A stretch of DNA of 64,000 bases from Annulohypoxylon bovei var. microspora (taxonomy: Eukaryota > Ascomycota > Sordariomycetes > Xylariales > Hypoxylaceae). Location: contig MU405384.1 in NCBI GenBank assembly GCA_022836615.1, positions 1-64,000 of the forward strand, given 5' to 3'. Below, one piece after another: positions 13,695-25,800 of the stretch (its first letter is position 1; each line of letters starts with the position of its first letter). A model generated the notes under the pieces. It saw nothing but the letters and a program-made list of their open reading frames with translations, ran no database searches and was not told where the DNA came from. The position numbers and the translations under genes were made by a program.

Positions 13695-14842
13695 TAACCC
13701 CCCCTTTTAAAAGAAAATTTAATTTATAAAAAGAATAAGTTATTTATTAATACACTTATAACTTACTTTTTTAATTTCCTTTTTTTTTACGATAAATAAA
13801 TCGTTTTTATCCATTACTTTTAATATTTTATTTTTTATAACGGCTTTAATTCATTATTAAAATTTAGTTAAAGGACCGGTAACCTTAAAGTATAAATCAT
13901 AAAAGTTTTTTACCTTAATCGGCGTATTAAAAAAATCCTTAAAAAGGTACCACATTAAATTAAAATCGTAATTTATTTAATCCACTTTATATTAAAGCTT
14001 TTCTTTAAGGAACTTAAAGTTTAATATTTTAAATATTTTATATTTTTATTTTTCGTTAATTTCCATTAAAAGTAAAAGATTTATTATTTACCTTAGGATT
14101 AAATTATTTAAAGCTTTAATTAATTAACTCGCGTTTAAAATTTAATGAATTTTTATATTTAAAAGTAAATCGATTTCGAAAACATTATAATAAAGCTCCG
14201 TTAACACTTTAAAAAAACTTACCATCGAGTAATTTAAGTTATTATAAAAGCAATTTATTTATTAATTACCTTTGTAAACATATATTTAATTACTTATTAT
14301 TTAATTTATTAACCGTTTTTTTTTATTAATTTATTCATTTTAATAATCTTATATTAATAAAAAATTCTCACAGGTTTATTATTCGTTTAAAGGACATTAT
14401 TACGCTTAAACTTTTATTATGATTTATAAATTATTAATTACTAATTAAATAATTAATAAAATAATTAATAAATAATTGATAAAATAATTGATAAAAAATT
14501 AATAAATAATTAATAAACCTTTTTAAACTTAATTAACTTGGGTGTAACGCTTTTAATTAATTAAATTTATCCACACCTTTAATTAAGTGTATCCTTTTTT
14601 TAAACTTATTTTTTAATTCCCTATGCGCGTAATAGCCTTTTTGAGCCACTTTTTTAATTAGTTACTTTTTTAATTATGTGTTAAGTCATTTTTAAATTAT
14701 TATTTTTTGTGTGTGTAAAGGCCACTTTTCCAAAAGTTAATTAATTATTTTTATTAAAAGCTTTTATTTAATTGTATAAAAATAAATTAACTTAAGTTAA
14801 AAATCAAATTTTTAAAATTATGTAAGCCTTTAAGATTATATA

Positions 14843-14935
14843 AGGTTAATGGTTAGGATTAGGGTTAAGGGTAAAAATAAGATTAAGGTTAAGGGTAAAG
14901 TTAAGATTAAGGTTAGGATTTGGGGGTTTAAAAGG
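14843..14935 (+). repeat. Telomere-like TTAGGG-variant tract in F copy M2
   Basis: Consecutive units read GGTTAATGGTTAGGATTAGG and then GTTAAGGG, GTTAAG and GGTTAGG variants. They resemble degenerate TTAGGG telomere repeats partly hit by G-to-A changes. The same position in every other long F copy holds a related but shorter or more mutated tract. Confidence 0.65.
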
Positions 14936-14999
14936 TGGTGGGAGCTTCTTATATAAGAATATATTCTTTTTATTAAGGAGTTAATAAATTGTTTAATTT

Positions 15000-15610
15000 A
15001 TTATTTAATTAATAAATAAGTTAGTAAATAAATTAATAAGTAAGTTAATTAATTGTTTAATTAATTATTAAATTAATTAGTTTTTAAATTAAGGTTTTAA
15101 TTAATTAATTAATTAATTAATTAGGTATTTAATTAATTAATTTATTAATAACTTAATTAAGTGTTTAATTATTTATTTAATTAATTAATTAATTGATTTG
15201 TTATTTAATTAATAAATAAATTAATTAATAAGTTAATTAGTTATTTAATTAGTTATTGAATTAATTAAGTAGGTAATTAATTAATTAATTAGTTAATTAA
15301 TTAAGTATTAAACTAATTAACTAATTAATAAATTAATTAAATATTTAATTAAATATTTAATCATTTATTTAACTATTTAACTAATTAATTAATTAATTAA
15401 TTAATTAATAAATCAACCAATTTTTAAACCAACTATTCAACCAATTTTTCAACCAACTTTTAAACCAACTTTTCAATTAATTTTTAAATTAACTTTTTAA
15501 CCAAGGTTTTAATTAATTAATAAATTAATTAATTAATTAATTAATTAATTAATTAATCAATTAGTTAATTAATTAATTAATTAATTAATTAATTAACTAT
15601 TAAATTAAAA
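15000..15610. repeat. TTAATTAA-type simple array in F copy M2
   Basis: Irregular 4- to 12-bp repeats of TTAATTAA and AATTAATAA, with a short run of CCAACTTTTAAA-type 12-bp units at 15415-15500. The array length differs between F copies and explains most of their size variation (1.2 to 1.5 kb). Confidence 0.8.
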
Positions 15611-17947
15611 ATTAATTAATTAAATAAATAATAATATCTTTTAAATGGATTCTATCTTTTTTTTCACCTTATTACCCCCTTTTCCCACCCCATTTTCCAT
15701 TTCTTTTTTACCTCATTTTCCATTTTTTTTTCTTACGTTTCCCTAACCAACAACTTTTTGCGAAGAAAAATTTTTAATATCTTTTTTTTCTTTTACCTAA
15801 TCCCCGTAATTTTGGGAGGGTAAAAATACCCCAAAGCTTATAAAAATCACGTTTTTCCGGACATTATGGAGGGCCATACCAGGTAAAAGAAAAAAAAAAC
15901 ACCAAAAATTTTATAACGAAAGTTTAACACTTTATTAACGTTTAAGTAACGATGTAATTAAGTTTTTTTTAAAAGGTTTTAAACTTACGAATATAAGTTT
16001 ATTAATTAAAAATTATTTTCAAAATAAATCTTATTTCCATTTTTATAAAAGAAAGCTTTATGCTTAAATACGATTAAATAACGTACGTAAAATCCAAGTA
16101 AAATAACATTTCCAATTAATTATTTTAAAAATAATCCATAAAAAATCGTAATTTCATTTAAATAAATTAATTAAAAATTTCCGTTTAACCGTCGGATTAT
16201 AAATGCTCCGTTATTAATTTATAAAAGTTTACTTTAATAAACTTAATTAATTTATTTAAAAAAACAACCATAAATTAAAAACCTTTATTAAATATAATCG
16301 TTTTAAAAGTCTTATAAATATATTAAACATACTTATAATATAAGTTTATAAATTACATAACGATATAAATTTTATATATAAGTAACGAAAAAAATCTTTT
16401 ATTTAATTAATTAATAAATCATTAAAATTAAATTAAACCTTTTATAATTAAAAGGCATAAACTTAAAATTCATTAAAATATATTACCACATTTATTCGCC
16501 GATAAAAAGTAATTAAAGTAAGCTTATTAATTTAATTTTAAGGTTTTAACTTTTTTAATATTATTTATAATAAACATAATAACGATTTATAAACGTTTTT
16601 ATATTAAACCACAAATATTTTTTTAACATTATTATATACATTTTATTTTAATTTAAATGCGTTTAATTTAAAGGATAATAAAACTTATTATATAATTTAA
16701 TGCAAAGTTCCCCATTATTTAAAATTATTAACCTTTTTTTTTAAAAATAATAATTTATTTTATAAAGCGTATTCGTTTTTTTTAATTCATTTACATTACA
16801 TTTTTAATTTAATAATATTTTAATTAATTATTAAAATAATATTAATTAACTTAATACTTTAAAATGGTTTTTTTTTAAAAACTTTTACCATAATTAAAAT
16901 ACATTAAAAGTTAAGAAATAATAAATTCGTTAAAAATTTATTAATTAAAGGTTATAAAAGATTTATTTTATTATAAAACATTAAAAAAAATAATAAAATA
17001 ACGAATTAATTATACTTTTTAATCACTTTTTAAATGGTTAAATCAGCTACCTTTTAAAATAAAACGTTAATTATTATTTTTTTTAAATAATAATATAACT
17101 TATAATTAAATTAAAATAAATATTCATTTTAATTAATTTAATAAAAATTTAACATTTTTTTAATAATAAAATATTATAACGCTTAATAATTTATAAATAT
17201 ATCGAATTTATTATTTAATAAAATAAATATATATTTTTAAAATTTCGTCGTTATTATAATAACAAAAAGCTCCTTATTATAAATAAAATAATTATACTTT
17301 AAAAAGATCATTATTTTTTAAAAAAAAAGCCATTAAATATTAATCCTTTAATTTATTTAATTATAAAAAAACTTCGGAAATCACCCCATTAAAGGTGTTA
17401 ATTTTTAATTTAACCTTTTAACTTTCATAAAAATACTTTAAAATTAAAGAAATAATCAAAGTTATTTTTAACGTTTTAAACGCCTTAATATGCTCGTTAA
17501 TCCAAATTTAATATAAAGTAATAATAAAAAAATATAAAAACTTTATAATCCGATTATATTCCGATATAAATTATTAATAAAAATTATAAAAGCTTAAAAA
17601 CAATTAAAATTCTTAAACTTAAATAAGTATTTTTTAATTTTAAACCACCTTAATTTTATTTTAATTAATAATTACATTAAAAATAAAAATAATAAACCTT
17701 AAGAATTTAATTTTCGTAATTAAAAACTTGCTTTTTTAAATATTAATTTATAAGTTAATAAAACGTAAACGTTTTAACATTTACCGTATATAATATTTAT
17801 AAAAAAATAAGTTTTTTAAGTAAATTAAAATATCATTTATATACGCCGTGTAAAAATCATTAAAAAACGAAAAAAAAACTTAATTAATATACTTTTAAAA
17901 CACATTAAACCCATTATTTAATTTAAAGGAAAACACGCAATATTTAT

Positions 17948-18094
17948 AAAATTTTTGGGGTCTTTTTTTTCTTTTACCCGGTACGGCCTTCCACAATGTC
18001 CGGGAAAACGCGACCTACGTAAGCTCCGGGGCGTTTTTGCCCTCCCAAAGTTACGGGGACCGGGAAAAAGAAAAAAAAGACCCCAAAAATTTTT
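17948..18094. repeat. Hairpin module of the F element
   Basis: Left arm 17948-17982 and right arm 18059-18094 are complementary over about 35 bp with one mismatch. They enclose a GC-rich 75-bp loop containing CGGGAAAACGCGACC and GCTCCGGGGCGTTTTTG. The module is present at the start of every F copy that reaches this end. Confidence 0.85.
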
Positions 18095-18116
18095 CTTCGC
18101 AGAAAGCTGTTGGTTG

Positions 18117-18240
18117 GGAAAAGGTCCAAAAAAGGGGTGGAAAACGGGGTAGAAAACGGGGTGGAAAACGGGGTGGAAAAAGGGTAGGAAAAGGGGTGGG
18201 AAATGGGGTGGGAAAAGGGGGCAATAAGGTGGAAAAAAAG
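18117..18240 (+). repeat. G-rich tandem purine repeat (possible G-quadruplex) in F
   Basis: Roughly nine 10- to 12-bp units of the form GGGGTGGAAAAC / GGGGTAGAAAAC. The runs of three to four G are spaced for G-quadruplex folding on the plus strand. The tract is conserved in the other copies but weakened by G-to-A changes. Confidence 0.7.
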
Positions 18241-18344
18241 ATAGAATCCGTCCGGAGGACGTTATTAGTCATCTAATTGACTGATTTTTGACCCAACAAC
18301 TGATTGATTAATTGATTGATTGATTGATTAATTGACTTATTGAC

Positions 18345-18433
18345 TGGTTGAAAAACTGGTTGAAAAGCTGGTCCAAAAGCTGGTTGAAAAACTGGTTGAA
18401 TAGTTGGTTCAAAAACTGGTTCAAAAACTGGTT
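18345..18433 (+). repeat. 12-bp minisatellite (CTGGTTGAAAAA type) in F
   Basis: About seven units of CTGGTTGAAAAA with variants (CTGGTCCAAAAG, CTGGTTCAAAAA). A cleaner array of five CTGGTTTAAAAG units lies at 61985-62045 in F copy P4, and mutated forms occur in the other copies. Confidence 0.8.
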
Positions 18434-18552
18434 GACTTACTGACTAATTGATTGATTGGTCAAATGGTCAATTGGTCAAATAGATGACTAAACACCTGAC
18501 TGACTTATTAACAGGTTAACTAGTTAAATACCTGATCAACTAATTGATTAAC

Positions 18553-18813
18553 TATCACAAGGGGCGTAAATTTAAAATAACACAAAGACAATTCTATTCA
18601 TACAATTATCTAAAAATAACAAAGTTACGAAAAAAGAAAAGATTTTTAACGCCGCAGCATTAATTAAGCTTTTTACATATAAAAAAGCAATAAACAATTA
18701 CTTATTTTCATTGTTTTATTTATCACCCCATAAATAACTTTTTTCTTATCCTTTATTTTTTTATATATTATATTTTACCCTTTATAATTTAAACCATAAT
18801 TTAAATTATAATA
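18553..18813 (-). repeat. 3' LTR of Ty3-3
   Basis: 261 bp. On the minus strand the family LTR reads TGTCATGGTTTAAACC to GTGACA. Here the ends are mutated (plus strand TATCACAAGG to TATAATA). The GGGGCGTAAATTT part survives. Confidence 0.9.
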
Positions 18814-18826
18814 ATCCCCTTTATTA

Positions 18827-21800
18827 AACAAAACTCGACCCAAATCTTTATTAATCTTTTATTAATAAAAGTTACTTATATTTCCACTTAAATTTCACAC
18901 TTTTTTTTAACATAAATACATTATTATTTTTATATTTAATATTAAAGACCTTTCTTTCCACCATTTTTAACCACTTAATTAAACATACCAAAAGTTTATT
19001 TACTTTAAAATTTACGTTATAAAACTTTTTTAATTTTATAATTACATTCTTAAAATCCGCAACCAAATACTATATTAAATTAAAGTTTTAATTTATTCAT
19101 TAAACTTAATATTTTAATTTCTTATAATATATTTACAATATTAATACTTTATAAACTTCCCATTCCATTTCCTTTAAATCAAAGTTAATAATTTCGCCGC
19201 CCGGATTTTTTGGATTTTAATTTAATATTAAATTATTAAAATCTTTTTATAAACAATCCGCATTAAACCATTATTATTTAATTTAAGCGTATAAAAATTT
19301 TAATTTATAAATATTAAATCATTCCGGGTGTTATTTAATAATCTTATAAAATAATAACGTTATTAAATAATTTAATTTATCATTTAATCGATTTATTAAC
19401 ATTTTAAATTTCATTAAAATAAATACTTTACTTTTAATATTAAAATTAAATTTCTTTTTATATTAATTAACTTATTAAACTTAATGTTTTTATAATTTTT
19501 TAATTATTTAATAAATAAAATCTTTTTATTCCTTAATTTATAACACCATGTTTTATGTTTTTTATTAAAACATCTTTTCTTTAATTAATAATATAATTAA
19601 TACTTTTATTCGCACTTTTTAATTAAAAAATTATATCATCGATTTTCCCGTTAATACTTCCCGTAATAAAAGGTTATTAAATAATTTATAAAGTAACGAG
19701 GTTTATATAACATTTAACGCCGAAATAACTTTATTTTAATTTTTTTAATAATAATTTATAAATAATTAAAATCATTAATTAATATATTTATTTATTATTT
19801 CGACTTATTTTATAAACTATTTATATCTTATTATAAAAAAATTTAATTTAATTTTATATATCTTTAAAAATTTATTTATAAAACTCGAAATAAATTAAAG
19901 ACCTTAATTATTAATAATTGTAAATGGTTATCCCATTAATTTATACGATCCATTATAAAACATCCACATAAAATTATTAATAATTATAATTTTATAATAA
20001 AAGGTAAACTATGAAGCCTTAATTAAACAATTAATTATAATAAATAAATTATTATATTTTAATTTACTTTTATTTATCGATTTAAAATTTATGGCGATGT
20101 ATTTCCATTTTTCGTTCAATATTAATAAGAAAAATAATAATTCCAACGTTTTATTTTTTAATACTTTAATTAAATAATAAAAATAATTATCCATATATTA
20201 ATCCATATATATATATAAATTAAACCACTAATATTTTTTTGCAATTAAATATTTAATTTTCCCTTTTTTAAGATAAATTGTTCCCAATTTATTATATATT
20301 TCCTCCATAACTTAAATCCACAAATTATTTTTTTTAAAAATAATTAATTTACTTTTATACGTAATTAAATCTCTTAACATTAATTAATCATTCTTATTTT
20401 AATCCGCAACTTTATTTTAATACTTTTTAAATTCAAGATTATTTTTATTTATTTAAAGTAATTAATTTATTAACATAACACTAAACAAGTTAAGTAAATT
20501 AATTCCGTTTAAAATAAAAACTTCGATCCAAATAATCTTTTTTATTTATATTATTTAATTAAATAACTCGCCATTTACAAATTTAAATAAAATTAACGTA
20601 TATTATTTATCCTTTTTTTACTTTTATAATCATACTTCCTTTTATAATTTAAATAAAATATTTAAAATCATATTTATAATTTTAAATTAATAAGTAATCA
20701 TAAAATTATATTATATAATTAAATCCACTTATTTTACTTATTATAAATTAAATATTTATTTAATTATAAAATATTTAAAAGCTTTATAATTTATAATTAT
20801 AATAAATAATTATACGTATTATTAATTTATTAATTCGAATCTTTAATATAATAAAACTTTTATTACCATTAACATTTTTTTATTATAAATCTTATAATTT
20901 AATTCCATTTTATATAATATTTCCGAATAAAACATTATAAAATATTAAAGTTTATTTAAAAACTTTCTTTATAATAAAAAACCTACCGTTATTTTATTTA
21001 AAACGTTAATATTTATTTTGGTTTCGTAATTATATAAAAAATATGCGAATATTAAGGCTTAAATTAATTGGTTTTTTAATTTTTCAAACGCTGCTTTATA
21101 TTTATCCATCCAAGTTATATTTATACCTTACCATATTAATTATAATAAAAATTTTATAATTTATTCGTATTTTTTAATAAATTTTTTATAAAAATTATAA
21201 AATCTTAAAAATAATCGCATTTCATAAAATATTATTTTTTTATTTTTAATAAACGTTCGTTAATAATAAATAATCTTTACTTTATTAAAGTTAACATTAA
21301 CATCTTTAATATTAATATAAAATCCAAAGAATTTTATTTTAATTACGTAGAATTTATATTTTATAATATTTACTTAAAGATTTACTTTACGTAAATAATT
21401 TAAAACCTTTCGAACATATTCCTTATATTTTTTTTAATTCTCGGAAAAAATAAAAATATCATTTAAATATATAATGTAAAACTCGTTTAAATACTTTTAA
21501 AACATATCGTTAATATATCGTTAAAACATCGACGGTTCGTTTGTTAATTTAAACGGTAATATTTTAAATTAATAAGCTTTATATTTCGTTTAAAATGTTA
21601 TTAAATCTTCATTTCTTGTGGTTAAACAAATCTTATGAAATGTTTATTTAATATTAATTTTGGAGAATATTTTTTCCTTAATAACTCGGGTTAAGGTTTC
21701 CTTAATTAATGGTAATAAATATTTATCTTTATAAATAAAAAAATTTAATTTTTTATAATCCACGTAAAATCTTAACCCGCCGTTCGCTTTTTTAATAAAA

Positions 21801-22117
21801 AATATTAACGTTACTTATAAAACAAATAATAATTTAATAAATCCTTTTTACAAATTATCCATAATATAATTTTTACAAATTTCTATTTTTTTTAATAACA
21901 TTTTATATAAAAAACTATAACTTAAATTATCAAGATTTATATCCAACTTAATATAATAATCCACCTTTAAATAATATAATAATAATTCATTAAACATTAT
22001 TTTATTAAATACATTTAAATATTCATAATATTCCATAAATACCATTTTTAAAACCATTTTCTATAATTTTTTTTTATTATTTAAAAAATATTCGTTTATT
22101 TTTTTTTTATTAATAAA
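18827..22117 (-). pseudogene. pol of Ty3-3, RT to C-terminus (RIP-destroyed)
   Basis: On the minus strand the segment at about 22057-21848 corresponds to the region just before the reverse transcriptase fingers. It is followed by FIKKANGGLRF (near 21790; family VKKANGGLRFCVDY) and the catalytic box YLNDIFIFSE near 21440-21480 (Asp to Asn). Integrase is visible near 20100 (WKYIAINFKS; family WEDISMDF, first catalytic Asp now Asn). The C-terminal tail runs to the polypurine tract at 18826. Interruption by Ty3-4 separates it from gag. Stops are frequent; no product is possible. Confidence 0.82.
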
Positions 22118-22122
22118 CTTAT

Positions 22123-22324
22123 TAATATGAGTCTTTTAAGGGATAAGGGAATATTTTAGGAAAGTGGTGTAAGATAAGGTTTATTAATTAATAAATGGTT
22201 AAAGTATATATTATAAATAAAATAAGATTTTTAAGAAAAATTTTATTTAAATTTTTACACTTTTTTGGAAATTGAAAGCTTTATTAATTTTATATACTTT
22301 TACTTTACTTATAAGGTTTTATTA
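22123..22324 (+). repeat. 5' LTR of Ty3-4
   Basis: 202 bp, collinear with 29457-29658 without gaps. Contains GGGATAAGGGAATATTTTAG, which is mutated to AAAATAAAGG and so on in the 3' copy. Confidence 0.85.
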
Positions 22325-22899
22325 AATTAATAATTTTAAAAAATTCTTTTTTATAAAATTAATTAAATTATATTATACCATTAATTATTTTTAAAATTAT
22401 ATGTATAGATTGCTTATAATTATATATATAACCTTTTAAATATATTGTTAATTGATTAATTTTATATTTTTCGTTAATTTTTTAGTATATTAAAGAAGTG
22501 AACTAATATATATATATGCGTGTTATCCCGTTATAATTATTATTAAGCTTAGTTAAATAATTTAAGTGGTATAAATTGCGTTTTGTACCATCCATTAACG
22601 TTTAATATTAAGCTTGTATGGAATATTATTTATTATTGAAATTTGTTGCCGATTTTATTAATTAAAGAATTTGTATTTACGGAAGTTTTCATATTTATAA
22701 TATATTTAAAAATTCGTTCCTTTTACTTTAATACGCTTTTGTAAAACTATTTCTTAATTTTTTTTATATAAGAAATACCTTTTTTAAGTTATAAATTTTC
22801 CTTTTTACTTATATATTCTTTCCGAAAAAAGTTAATTCAATGTTATTTTTTATTTAATAACGGGCTTATAAAAGATTATATATTAAAAAATCTTTATTC

Positions 22900-25800
22900 A
22901 TTTATTTTGGTTTACATTTTATTATTTTAATCTTTTTTCCATTTTCTTTTCTTTTTAATATATTTATTCCTTTAATTATCGAAGCATTTTGTAGATTTTT
23001 TTAATTATAAAAAGTTTCCGGAAATGTTTATTATGGGAAATGACGCTTAATATAAAGGGAACTTTAATTTTATCGCGGGTACCTTAATATTAATTTAAAG
23101 GATTAAAGTAGTTAAGAAACCTATTGTTTAAAATGTTAATGATTAAGTTATGTAAATGGAAAACATTTTTTATAATTAAATAAATAATATGGATAGTAAT
23201 ATTTTTATTATTAAAAAATTAATGGAATTTCGTTTTATTTAAATGAATGTTAATTTCTTTGGAATTATAAATACATTGTTTAATTAAATGGATGCATTGT
23301 TATAAAGCGATATTAGGCGATAATTTAAATAATAAGTTAAAGATAATAAATATTAAGGTAAGTTTAATGTTATAAGCGAACCCATTTTAAATAATAATTG
23401 ATTTATTATAAGGTTTAAAAAAGATAATGTTAAATAATTTAATTTTAATTTTAATAATTTTTAAAATTACGGAATTGTTATTAATAAACGCACCATTATT
23501 TTTATTAATATATATTATTTTATTAACCGGATTTTTTTTTTTTGTAAAAACCTTTACATTTGAAGCGATAATAGGTGCCAGCTTTAAGCTTTGTTTTTAA
23601 TTTTATTAAACGAATTAACCTTAAATTAATAGAATAATAAGTTCATTATAAATAAGCGTGGAAAGTTACGATTTAAAAAATTAAATAAAATGTTTAAAAA
23701 TTTAAAAAAATAATTTTATATAAATCCGGGCGTTACTTTTTTTTTATTCATGTTTATTATATTGGACGTAAAAGGATTAGCGGATGGAAAAGATATAATT
23801 TAAGAATATATTTAAAAGAAAATTTAATACACGCGCGTTTATAAAATGATGGGTTTTAAAAATTAAAATTAATATAAAATCATTATAATAATTTAAATAA
23901 AAATGTCTTTAAAAATTTAACAATTTTTACGAACTTTGTATGAAATTAAATCTTTTGAAAATTATATGAAAGAAGTTGAAAGAAGTAAATTTATTACCAT
24001 GAAAATGGTAAATGACTTGTTTCCCGTAAACCGATTTAAATTTTTTTTTGTAAATTTAAGAAAAAAAAGTTATTATATAACTTTTTTAACTCGTAATATA
24101 TATCGTAATAACGGAAGCAATCGATTTTTTGTAAAATATTAATTTAATTATAATTGAACGCGTTAAAATAACCGACGAAATAATTAATAAAACGATTAAC
24201 GAGATAATTAATGAAACGACCGATGAAACGATTAATGAAATAATTGCGGAAGCGATCGTTGGAGCGGCGATTACTTAAAAAATTATCGAAGCGGCGATTA
24301 TTTGAAGGATTATTAAAGCGGTGATTATTTAAGGGATTGTTAAAGTAGCGACTACTTTAAAAATCGCCGCGATAATTAGAATTAAAATCATTGCGATGGT
24401 AATTGAAGCGACGGTTAGCAACGAGATAATAAACACGATTAAAACCAGGACCGTAACGTAAATTGCGGTAAAAACCAAAATCGAAAAAACGGAGATTACG
24501 GAAAAGAAGTTTATTAAGTAAATAAATAAAACGGACTTAACGAAAGTTTTTTTATTTATTTTTTAAATTACATTAATTTCGATAATAAGATTAATTTCGT
24601 TAACGTCACCCTTAATATTATAATAACTTGCAAACATTATAAAAAATAATTTTTATTCGTTTAAATAAAATAATAACATAAATGTAAATATATTTTTAAT
24701 TTCATTTAAAAAATATTTCACACATTATTAATTATAAACCTTAATCATCGCATATATAATTATTATTAAATAACTTTTAATTTAAAAAACAAAATGTTTT
24801 AATACGTTCGCGTTTATAATAATATTAAGAAAAAAATTTATTAACCTCTTAAAACCGTCTTAAAACCATAAAAACAAATGAAGCTAACCCTTAATAATAC
24901 CAAGTTTTTAAAGGTAAAAATAATACTAATTATTAACCCTTTTACTAGTTCCCTTTTATTTAATTATACGTATTTACGCATTAAAATACATCCATAATTA
25001 ATAAATAATAACATTAAGATTTATATTAATCCCGAAATAAGTCGTATAATAATTAACCGCTTTTTTTTTAATAAATTTAAACACATTATTAAAAAGTAAT
25101 AAAGTTTTATTAAAAGATTTAATGGAAAGCAAATAAAGGTTATTAATTAAATTACTTTTATTTATTATATTTTAAAAAAAAATAAAAATAATGAAATTAA
25201 ATTACTTCGGTTTAAAAAGTTTAAATAAATCATTAAAAACGAAATAAAACTTAATTTACTTATCGGAAATAATTTTCTTAAACCACATTAAATTAATATT
25301 TATTATAAAACTTAAATTATATTTTTTACGAAATTAAATAATTTTAAAACTTCTTTTAAAATATAAGCTCGTAACCACCCTTACGTTCGTAAAATAATAA
25401 ACACTTAAAAAATAATCATTATTCCCAAATAAAACGCTTATATGTAAATAAATTATAAATTATTATTAACCGATTATAATTTTTCTTTCATAATTACTTG
25501 TAATATAATTATAAACGCCATAATAAATACATAAACCCCTTACATAATAATCGTTAAAAACACCTTTAATAAATTCGTAACGATCCCAAAGAAAAATTAT
25601 ATCGGAATAATATCGAAAAATATTAACAACAAATACTTCGTTAATTCGTAAACATCCGCGTTTAAAACTTTAATAATAACCGTTACGATTACATTTATTT
25701 TAATTACGGTAAACGCGTTAATAAACTTAATTTTTATTAACGTTACTTTAATAAACGTGATTAAACCGTATAATTTAAATACCGCAACGCTTAACCTTAT

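Larger units (their letters stand above)
14381..15912 (-). mobile_element. F element copy M2, full length (1532 bp), inside Ty3-2 integrase
   Basis: A complete minus-strand copy. It begins ATTCGTTTAAAGGACATTAT (mutated ATCCGTCCGGAGGAC) and ends CACCAAAAATTTT. In order on the plus strand it holds ATTAATTAATA-type arrays (14410-14510), the region with CACTTTT motifs, an expanded telomere-like tract (14843-14935), a long TTAATTAA array (15000-15610), the C-rich tract (15655-15740) and the hairpin module (15770-15912). It is moderately mutated. It interrupts Ty3-2 integrase with no more than a 2-bp duplication. Confidence 0.88.
13479..17947 (-). pseudogene. Ty3-2: 3' part of a Ty3/gypsy pol, interrupted and truncated
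   Basis: Read on the minus strand from 17947, reverse transcriptase enters at the VFPFGL-like segment. It passes the catalytic box near 17822-17858 (AYINDILIY; the second Asp of the usual IDD is kept and the first is now Asn), then RNase H. Integrase follows near 16175-16212, where the conserved HPQSDGQTE motif appears as TEHL*SDG*TE with Gln codons turned to TAA. The F element at 14381-15912 is inserted in the integrase C-terminus; the sequence resumes at NL*EFF (14370 downward). It ends at a polypurine tract and LTR near 13700. Gag and the N-terminal pol are missing because F copy P1 starts at 17948. Confidence 0.82.
17948..18552 (+). mobile_element. F element copy P1, left part (least mutated copy)
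   Basis: The first 605 bp of a plus-strand F element; the rest resumes at 31966 after the Ty3-3 insertion. Modules in order: a hairpin (17948-18094) whose arms AAAATTTTTGGGGTC and GACCCCAAAAATTTT are inverted repeats of ~35 bp; a G-rich purine tract (18117-18240); an ATCCGTCCGGAGGAC inverted repeat (18246) that pairs with the right end at 32626; TTGATTGA arrays; and 12-bp CTGGTTGAAAAA units. Basic reading frames here come from the purine repeats and are not conserved, so I call it non-coding. The left flank is Ty3-2 reverse transcriptase. Confidence 0.88.

Noticed and set aside
15000..15610. CRISPR-like array
   Set aside because: Units are simple TTAATTAA permutations without unique spacers.
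17955..18276. Arginine/lysine-rich frames in F (also 61573-61797)
   Set aside because: They are translations of the G-rich purine tandem repeat, overlap on both strands and differ in frame between copies.
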